Below are positions 4,982 through 9,891 of a DNA stretch of 9,891 bases, piece after piece. Where the stretch lies: assembly GCA_003223695.1 (NCBI GenBank), contig QHVY01000107.1, forward strand, positions 1 through 9,891. Direction: 5' to 3'. The translations under genes and the position numbers were made by a program. The DNA comes from Acidobacteriota bacterium. GTDB taxonomy: Bacteria; Acidobacteriota; Thermoanaerobaculia; Gp7-AA8. The first letter of the stretch is position 1, and each line of letters starts with the position of its first letter. Under the pieces are notes generated by a model. That model made no database searches, was not told where the DNA came from, and worked only from the letters and a program-made list of their open reading frames with translations.

Positions 4982-6367
4982 TCAGAACCTCGCCACCATC
5001 GACAGCGAGCCGACGCGATAGTGCTGGCTGCGATCGTACGCCGCGTCGATCTGGAAGCGGGGCCACGCCATTCCCGCTCCGGCAGAAATGTGCGTCTGTG
5101 ACGTTCCTTTCGGATAGAGAATCGCCGCAGCGACCGCATCGGGCGTCGTCAGCGGCCCGCGAAATTCGATCGAGTGCGCCGGATCGCGCCACACGCCCGC
5201 CCGCAGCGCGAACGGAATCTTCATCGCGAAAAAATATTCACCGCCGACGTGCAACTCGGTTATGTCGGCGGCTTTGTACGCTTTGTCGATGGCCCGGATA
5301 TCGGCGTTAATTGATACGAAATTGTCTACGAGATTTGAGTATGTTACGTGCACCGCGTCGGCATTGACCGTCAACACGGGAATGGGACGATACGACACGC
5401 CGGCACCATACACATCGGGAATATGGAACGTCGTGTCGGCGACCTTCACGAATTTGAACTGCGTGTCGGAATTCGCGGCGAACGTCGGCGTCGCGAATTT
5501 TGCGCCCTGTTTGTACACCGCACCGGCGCTGAACTTGTCATTCGGCGCCCACTTGATTCCACCGGTGAACGTCACGTCCGTTTGATCTTTGACTTTCGAG
5601 GTCTGGTCCGTGACGTCACTCGTCGCTTGAACCGAGATACTCGAGAAGTCGAATGTCGGCGTGACTCGGAATGTGAACGCGGATTCGTTGAATCGTTGAT
5701 AACGAACCGTTCCGCCCACAGAGATCTTGCCGAAGTTGTACGCCGCCGCTAAACCGAAGGTGCGCTCCTGAACGCTCAGCGCGCTCAGGAAGGGCAGAAC
5801 TTGATATTCGAGGCACGCGAAAAAATCGTTCTGTTGCTGCCGAATCTGCTCGCACTGGGCCTGCGTGACCGGCGTGCCGTTTTTCGGAAGAAAGAAGTTC
5901 GGCACGTTCTTTTCGACTGTGCCTGAAAATTGGTTCCGCTGCGGAATGACTTGTCCTGCGCCCTCATTGCGTAGCGGCTCATGGTAGTAAGCGCCGAACG
6001 TGAATTTCTTGTACGGATAAACGAAGCTGCCGAATGTCAGCTCGATACGCTGGCTGTAATGGTTGAAGTCGGTGCGAGCGATTTCCGGAAATGTTCCGCT
6101 CGTCGAGAAGATCTGCTGCTCCTGATAGTTGCGCGCCTCGATGGAGACCTCGGGCTTCCTCAGAATCGTCAAGCCTGCCGGATTCGCCTCGGCCGCCGAC
6201 GCGTCATCAGCGAGGCCGAGAAATGCGCCGCCCATTCCGAGCGATCGAGCGCCCGGGTTGCCGAAATTAAATTGCAGGCCGGCGAGCGATTCAATATCGG
6301 TATTTTGTGCAGCGAGCGGGACTGTAATGGCCACACAAATGGCCAGGAAAAAACAAATTCTGCGCAT
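4982..6367 (-). CDS. FadL/OmpP1-family outer-membrane beta-barrel protein
   Basis: A 461-residue exported protein. Residues 1-21 form a signal peptide: MRR, hydrophobic ICFFLAICVAITVPL, and cleavage after AAQ. The mature N-terminus holds the family hallmark GNPGARSLGMGGAFLGLADD (36-55), then ASAAEANPAGL (56-66), shared by FadL/TodX-type transporters and PorV/PorQ-like proteins. The rest alternates amphipathic strands and loops (TFGSFVYPYK, RTFGLAAAYNFGKISVGG, GAGVSYRPIPVLTVNADAVH, FALRAGVWRDP). It ends in VGSLSMVARF, an aromatic C-terminal strand suited to BAM-dependent insertion. Two cysteines (172 and 185) lie in one loop. Members carry hydrophobic molecules such as fatty acids across the outer membrane, or act as type IX secretion shuttle proteins; the substrate here cannot be read. 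The ATG at 6367-6365 was chosen for the signal peptide. It follows proS on the same strand after 20 nt, so it is probably co-transcribed. The REP-like element lies downstream. Confidence 0.9.
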   Translation of the reverse strand: MRRICFFLAICVAITVPLAAQNTDIESLAGLQFNFGNPGARSLGMGGAFLGLADDASAAEANPAGLTILRKPEVSIEARNYQEQQIFSTSGTFPEIARTDFNHYSQRIELTFGSFVYPYKKFTFGAYYHEPLRNEGAGQVIPQRNQFSGTVEKNVPNFFLPKNGTPVTQAQCEQIRQQQNDFFACLEYQVLPFLSALSVQERTFGLAAAYNFGKISVGGTVRYQRFNESAFTFRVTPTFDFSSISVQATSDVTDQTSKVKDQTDVTFTGGIKWAPNDKFSAGAVYKQGAKFATPTFAANSDTQFKFVKVADTTFHIPDVYGAGVSYRPIPVLTVNADAVHVTYSNLVDNFVSINADIRAIDKAYKAADITELHVGGEYFFAMKIPFALRAGVWRDPAHSIEFRGPLTTPDAVAAAILYPKGTSQTHISAGAGMAWPRFQIDAAYDRSQHYRVGSLSMVARF

Positions 6368-6387
6368 GATCAAGAATAGCACGCGCG

Positions 6388-8100
6388 CTAGACACGCCGG
6401 CCGCGCACCTCGTCCGCAACGCGCATGATCACGTCTGCTGACGCGCCAAGCTGTTTCGCGCGATCCTTGCGCAAGCTCCACTCGATCTGACCATTGGCCA
6501 GACTCTTCGCGCCCACGGCGACCCGCAGCGGAAATCCGATCAGATCGGCATCTTTGAATTTTACGCCCGGCCGTTCGTCGCGATCATCAAGGAGCGCGTC
6601 GATACCGGCATCGATCAGCTTTCGATACACATCTTCTGCGGTTGCGCGCACGTTGTCTTCACGTCCGATCTGTGTGACCACGACCTCGAATGGCGCGATG
6701 GGCATCGGCCAGATGATTCCGTCGTTGTCGTGACTCTGCTCGATCGCCGCGGCGACGGTGCGGCCGATGCCCAGGCCGTAGCAGCCCATGATCATCGGCT
6801 GCCGCTGTCCGCCTTCGTCGAGGTATGTGCAGTTCATCTTCTCGGAGTACTTCGTGCCCAGCTTGAACACGTGCCCCACTTCGATGCCGCGATAGATTTC
6901 CAGCGGCGTTCCGCAGCGTGGGCACGGATCGCCCGCGAACACGGTCGTGAAATCGCCGTACTCCGGCTCCGCAAAATCGCGTCCGGGATTTGCGCCGCCA
7001 AGATGTGTGTCGGGCTTGTTGCCGCCGATGACCCAGTTCTTCTGTGCTCGGAGCGAAACGTCGGCGAGAACGCGTTTCGCTTTAGTTCCGACCGGACCGC
7101 AGTAGCCGACCGGTCCGCCGGTTTCATTCTCGAATCGCGAGTCTGGCAGCATCTCCAGCCATTCGGCACCGAGATAATTCTTGATTTTGATCAGATTGCC
7201 TTCGCGATCGCCGCGCACGAGCACCATCACGCAACCTTGATCGCTGTCGAAGACGAGCGTCTTCACGAGCTGCGATGTCGGTTTGCCGAGGAATTTGCCG
7301 ACGTCGTCGATCGACTGGGTACCAGGCGTGTGCAGCGGCGCGATCTCGGTCATCGGCGCCGGCTCGGGCTCGTCGGAGAAAAACGTCGACGTCGCTTTTT
7401 CGATGTTCGCGCCGTATTTGCAATTCGGGCAGCTCACGACCGCATCTTCGCCCGATTTCGCCAGCACCATGAATTCGTGCGACGCGGAGCCGCCGATGTT
7501 CCCCGTGTCCGCTTCGACCGGCACGTGCTCGAGCGCGCATCGCGTGAATACGCGGCTGTAGGCGGTGCGCATTTTCTCGTACGTCTCATCGAGCGACTCC
7601 CACGACACGTGAAACGAGTACGAGTCCTTCATCGTGAATTCGCGGCCGCGCATCAATCCGAATCGCGGGCGCAGCTCATCGCGAAATTTCGTCTGGATCT
7701 GATAAAGATTGATGGGAAGCTGGCGATACGAGTTGATCGCATCGCGCACCGTGTCGGTAATCACTTCCTCTGCCGTCGGCGCAAAAAGGAAATCGCGATC
7801 ATGCCGGTCTTTGATTCGCAGCAGCTCCCGCCCGTACAGCTTCCACCGGCCGGACTCCATCCACAGCTCACCCGGCTGAATTGCCGGCATCAGCAGCTCG
7901 ATCGCGCCGGCGCGATTCATTTCCTCGCGCACGATGATCTCGAGCTTCTTCAGAGAGCGCAGGCCCAATGGCAGGTACGTGTAAATGCCGGCCGCGACTT
8001 TGCGCAGCATGCCCGAGCGAATCATCAGCTTCTGACTGATGACGTCGGCATCAGCCGGATCTTCGCGAAGCGTGTAGAGAAAGTACTGCGACCAACGCAT
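6388..8100 (-). CDS. proS: Prolyl-tRNA synthetase (bacterial type, with editing insertion)
   Basis: A 570-residue class II aminoacyl-tRNA synthetase that charges tRNA-Pro. Visible elements in order are the N-terminal MRWSQYFLYTLREDPADADV; motif 1 around LGLRSLKKLEIIVREEMNRA (45-64); the FAPTAEE substrate loop (106-112); motif 2 FRDELRPRFGLMRGREFTMK (139-158); an editing (INS/YbaK-like) insertion at about 228-400; motif 3 GCYGLGIGRTVAAAIEQSHD (439-458); and the anticodon-binding domain (about 470-570) with LLDDRDERPGVKFKDADLIG. Lys280 in QLVKTLVF probably corresponds to the lysine needed for deacylation of Ala-tRNA-Pro in E. coli. Cys pairs CPNC (224-227) and CPRC (393-396) flank the insertion and may form a small metal site. 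Length is normal for the bacterial form. The start has no Shine-Dalgarno sequence but sits just after a perfect -10 box, suggesting a near-leaderless mRNA. It is followed after 20 nt by the FadL-like gene and is divergent from the PH-like gene. Confidence 0.97.
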   Translation of the reverse strand: MRWSQYFLYTLREDPADADVISQKLMIRSGMLRKVAAGIYTYLPLGLRSLKKLEIIVREEMNRAGAIELLMPAIQPGELWMESGRWKLYGRELLRIKDRHDRDFLFAPTAEEVITDTVRDAINSYRQLPINLYQIQTKFRDELRPRFGLMRGREFTMKDSYSFHVSWESLDETYEKMRTAYSRVFTRCALEHVPVEADTGNIGGSASHEFMVLAKSGEDAVVSCPNCKYGANIEKATSTFFSDEPEPAPMTEIAPLHTPGTQSIDDVGKFLGKPTSQLVKTLVFDSDQGCVMVLVRGDREGNLIKIKNYLGAEWLEMLPDSRFENETGGPVGYCGPVGTKAKRVLADVSLRAQKNWVIGGNKPDTHLGGANPGRDFAEPEYGDFTTVFAGDPCPRCGTPLEIYRGIEVGHVFKLGTKYSEKMNCTYLDEGGQRQPMIMGCYGLGIGRTVAAAIEQSHDNDGIIWPMPIAPFEVVVTQIGREDNVRATAEDVYRKLIDAGIDALLDDRDERPGVKFKDADLIGFPLRVAVGAKSLANGQIEWSLRKDRAKQLGASADVIMRVADEVRGRRV

Positions 8101-8111
8101 AAAAGAGGCGA

Positions 8112-8117
8112 ATTATA
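8112..8117 (-). promoter_or_regulatory. -10 box of proS, TATAAT on the minus strand
   Basis: The minus strand reads TATAAT from 8117 to 8112, a perfect consensus. The next base is 11 nt from the ATG of proS, so transcription would begin about 4-5 nt before the start codon. No Shine-Dalgarno sequence fits in that space. A TTGAGA on the minus strand (8146-8141) would be a -35 but for its 23-bp spacer, which is too long. Confidence 0.6.
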
Positions 8118-8119
8118 CT
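8114..8119 (+). promoter_or_regulatory. -10 box of the divergent plus-strand operon, TATACT
   Basis: TATACT (one mismatch to consensus) overlaps the minus-strand -10 by four bases. Its 3' end is 7 nt before the ATG at 8127, so the transcript would begin at or next to the A of the start codon (leaderless). No good -35 sits at 8091-8096. Confidence 0.5.
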
Positions 8120-8126
8120 GGCAGTA

Positions 8127-8579
8127 ATGAGCGGCCGGATTCTCAAGTTCAACCGTACTCCGGTCGCCCAACTGATCTCCTGTGCTGCAGTTTTCGGGTC
8201 GGCCGCGCTCCTGTTTCAGTATCTGTCACATGGTTGGAGCGAAGTTGAATTCTTCCCCTTCGCCGGCCTCATTCTTCTCTTCCTCGGTACCGTCGCCGCG
8301 GCGGCGGTGCAGTACGGCGACCACATTTACGTGAGCGACGACGGAGTGCTGTACGAGAATCGCGTGCTTTCGCTGTTCGGAAAGCGCGGGCGATGGCTGC
8401 GTTGGGAAGATGTGGTCGAAGTGCGCGAGATCAAGCGCAAGGTGCTGATTCTTCTCTCCGCCGACGGCCGCCGTGTTCTGGTGGACGCGATCCTTGGCTA
8501 CGCCATTGCACGAAATGAAATTCTCAGGCGGGCGCCGCACGCCATCTTCAGCGGGACGCTAGTCCGAGATGAGGCTTGA
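8127..8579 (+). CDS. Small membrane protein, two TM segments plus PH-like domain
   Basis: A 150-residue protein not matched to a named family. Two hydrophobic segments (about 13-33, VAQLISCAAVFGSAALLFQY, and 42-62, FFPFAGLILLFLGTVAAAAV) form a membrane hairpin with a short SHGWSEVE loop. After that comes a soluble part (66-137) with strands HIYVSDDGVLYENRVLSLFG, the RWLRWEDVVEVREIKRKVLI turn and VLVDAILG, and a final helix (ARNEILRRAP). Two TM segments followed by D-x-G-(V/I)-x-(Y/W), then W-x-D-(V/I)-x-x-(V/I) and a last helix is the layout of bacterial PH-domain (bPH) membrane proteins. The start lies 7 nt after a TATACT box, has no room for a Shine-Dalgarno sequence, and is the only ATG covering the first TM. 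Its stop overlaps the TTG start of the next gene (TTGA), so the two are translationally coupled. The soluble part should face the cytoplasm given the basic N-terminus. The role is unknown. Confidence 0.8.
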   Translation: MSGRILKFNRTPVAQLISCAAVFGSAALLFQYLSHGWSEVEFFPFAGLILLFLGTVAAAAVQYGDHIYVSDDGVLYENRVLSLFGKRGRWLRWEDVVEVREIKRKVLILLSADGRRVLVDAILGYAIARNEILRRAPHAIFSGTLVRDEA

Positions 8580-9891
8580 AACGCCGTGTCATCGCTGGCG
8601 TAGTCGCCGCGTTGCTCCTGATCATCATCGCAGTCGTTGTGATCGTGTCGCGACAGCGCGTACGCCGTCATCGCTACTTTCGCGCTGCGCCGGCTGAGAA
8701 ACCGGCTGCCGCACCCATCGCACTCGGACCCATCGAGCAGTGGAGCGGGCAATTCCGCGCGCTCGAGGTCTCCGGCCGCTGGGGCGATCTGGCGAAGCTG
8801 CTCGAGGAACCCGCAAAAAAATATCCGCCGCTTCAATATTTGCGCGCGCGAGCGCTGATCGAGAACAACCAGCCGGACGCTGCGATACAGGCGCTGGCGC
8901 CGTTTCTGGCGAACGGAAATCCGTTTCGCGATCTCGCTCTTTTTCATCGTGCGGAAATCGAGGAAGGCGACCCCGCGAGCCGCGATCGACAGGCGCTGAT
9001 CTTCGGCTTCGCTTCATCGCTGTACCGCGATCAGGCGATCGATGATGAGATCGAATACTTGACCCGCCGCGCGGATGTGAACGCGTTCGTCGCGTTTAGC
9101 TCACGCATTCATGTTTCTGCGCCGACCGCCCGCCGCCGCGATCTCGACGCGCACCTCGTCGAGTTGTTCGTTCAGCGAGGTGAGGCCGGCAACGCACTGC
9201 AGAAAGGCCTCGCTCTCCTTCGAGGCGGAACGCTCGACGATCCCGCGGATCTCGTCAGCCGCACGCTCGATCATCCGGAGTTGATCCGTCGCATGGCTGC
9301 CGATCAACAGGCTATGCTCGGCGAAGCGTTTCACAATCATCGCCACTTCGACCGAGCTGTGGCGCTGCTGTCGCTCGCACTCAGTGGGGCGCCGCGGTCC
9401 TCCGCGGCACGGCCGCCGGGGACGGCGGCCCTCCACAGAGATCAACTGCAGTTCGCGATCGGCCGCGCCTACTTTGGCGACGAGAAATACGCACAAGCGC
9501 AGCAGGCTTTCATGGCCGGCGCGAACAGCACTCGCGATCCGAAGTGGAAAGCCAGATTTCTCTTTCACGCGTCGCGCGCGGCGCAGTTGCGAGGCGACGA
9601 CATCGCTGCCGAACGGCTGATGACCGCGACGCTGAGCGTTCCCGCTCTTACCGAAGATCACAGTTCAGCGTTGACGCAGCGGATCCGGACCCGTTTAAAA
9701 CAGCATCGTTTCGCCGAAGCGAGGCGCGATCTCGCTGTTGTCCGAAAGAATTTTCCGCGCCAGCATGCTCTCGTCGAAGCGTCACTCGCGTACGCAATCG
9801 GCATGCTCGGTGCCGGCAATAGCGGCGCCGCGATCGTCACGCTGAATTCGATTCCGCATAACCTGCTCGACAAATTCGAGCCCTCGGAGAT
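8576..9891 (+). CDS. Membrane-anchored helical-repeat protein, probable lytic transglycosylase N-terminal region (partial)
   Basis: The frame is open from TTG at 8576 to the window edge (438 codons, no stop). An in-frame stop at 8570-8572 leaves no other start that keeps the hydrophobic N-terminus. It begins MKRRVIAGVVAALLLIIIAV (TTG read as Met), then VVIVSRQRVRR: a basic start and a single TM anchor at about 6-25. After a Pro/Ala linker come helical repeats of TPR/superhelix style (QWSGQFRALEVSGRWGDLAK, LQYLRARALIENNQPDAAIQ, RQALIFGFASSLYRDQAIDD, FAIGRAYFGDEKYAQAQQAF, RFLFHASRAAQLRGDDIAAE, RTRLKQHRFAEARRDLAVVR). Such repeats precede the catalytic domain of Slt70-type soluble lytic transglycosylases, which cut peptidoglycan in the periplasm. 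The catalytic domain would lie beyond the window, so this is an inference; another TPR protein is possible. Residues 271-287 are encoded by a palindromic repeat (9384-9436). It is coupled to the upstream PH-like gene by TTGA. Confidence 0.75.
   Translation, partial: MKRRVIAGVVAALLLIIIAVVVIVSRQRVRRHRYFRAAPAEKPAAAPIALGPIEQWSGQFRALEVSGRWGDLAKLLEEPAKKYPPLQYLRARALIENNQPDAAIQALAPFLANGNPFRDLALFHRAEIEEGDPASRDRQALIFGFASSLYRDQAIDDEIEYLTRRADVNAFVAFSSRIHVSAPTARRRDLDAHLVELFVQRGEAGNALQKGLALLRGGTLDDPADLVSRTLDHPELIRRMAADQQAMLGEAFHNHRHFDRAVALLSLALSGAPRSSAARPPGTAALHRDQLQFAIGRAYFGDEKYAQAQQAFMAGANSTRDPKWKARFLFHASRAAQLRGDDIAAERLMTATLSVPALTEDHSSALTQRIRTRLKQHRFAEARRDLAVVRKNFPRQHALVEASLAYAIGMLGAGNSGAAIVTLNSIPHNLLDKFEPSE
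9384..9436. repeat. GC-rich double-hairpin repeat inserted in frame in the coding sequence
   Basis: Hairpin A is GCCGCGG (9391-9397), loop TCCT, CCGCGGC (9402-9408). Hairpin B is GGCCGCCG (9411-9418), loop GGGA, CGGCGGCC (9423-9430). The outer ends GTGGGG (9384-9389) and CTCCAC (9431-9436) are complementary at 5 of 6 positions, so the unit folds as a three-way structure. It adds a low-complexity stretch, GAPRSSAARPPGTAALH, without breaking the frame, between two helical repeats (RAVALLSLALS before, RDQLQFAIGRAYF after). Confidence 0.8.

Noticed and set aside
6730..8127. A 465-codon open frame on the plus strand opposite proS
   Set aside because: It is exactly antisense to the strongly conserved proS frame. 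Its translation is His/Arg/Ala-rich without a domain pattern, as expected for a shadow frame in GC-rich DNA.
8815..8821. A7 run in the helical-repeat gene as a programmed slippage site
   Set aside because: The zero frame continues open for more than 350 codons with consistent helical-repeat composition, and no stimulatory structure or alternative product was seen.

Overview
This is a GC-rich (roughly 60%, by eye) stretch of chromosome from a Gram-negative bacterium. A FadL/OmpP1-type outer-membrane protein, a secreted Asp-box propeller protein, the bacterial ProRS with an editing insertion, and many short palindromic intergenic repeats would all fit an Acidobacteriota-like soil bacterium. That assignment is an inference from style; no marker gene here proves it.

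Region 1 (1-1638, minus strand) reads right to left: galU (UTP-glucose-1-phosphate uridylyltransferase), a Phd/YefM-like antitoxin, a RelE/ParE-like toxin, and the N-terminus of a Maf-type nucleotide pyrophosphatase cut by the window edge. The genes are tightly packed. The antitoxin starts 59 nt inside the 3' end of galU, and the toxin stop lies 2 nt from, or overlaps, the Maf start. The one gap, between antitoxin and toxin, is filled by a near-perfect 31-bp hairpin built from GACTGAG heptads. A second palindrome, built from related TGCCGAG heptads, lies just upstream of galU.

Region 2 (1786-4905) holds a secreted 645-residue beta-propeller protein with ten Asp-boxes (plus strand). It converges, with a 7-bp overlap, on a YdeI/OmdA-family gene (minus strand). 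Beyond that come a paired inverted repeat of the TGTCAYCCCGAGCG type and a 169-residue protein of unknown function (minus strand). The start of that last gene abuts a common REP-like element, which supplies its apparent ribosome-binding site.

Region 3 (4982-8100, minus strand) is a likely two-gene operon, proS followed by a FadL-like outer-membrane protein.

Region 4 (8127-9891, plus strand) diverges from proS across only 26 bp. Those 26 bp contain overlapping, oppositely oriented -10 boxes, and both transcripts would be leaderless or nearly so. The plus-strand operon has a small two-TM protein with a PH-like domain, then, through a TTGA stop/start overlap, a TTG-initiated membrane-anchored helical-repeat protein that runs off the window. 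It resembles the N-terminal superhelix of soluble lytic transglycosylases and carries an in-frame palindromic repeat.

No complete novel multi-gene system is evident. The most unusual features are the toxin-antitoxin pair nested in a galU-maf operon with a heptad hairpin over the toxin start, the symmetrical leaderless divergent promoter, and five different palindromic repeat types in under 10 kb, one of them inside a coding sequence.
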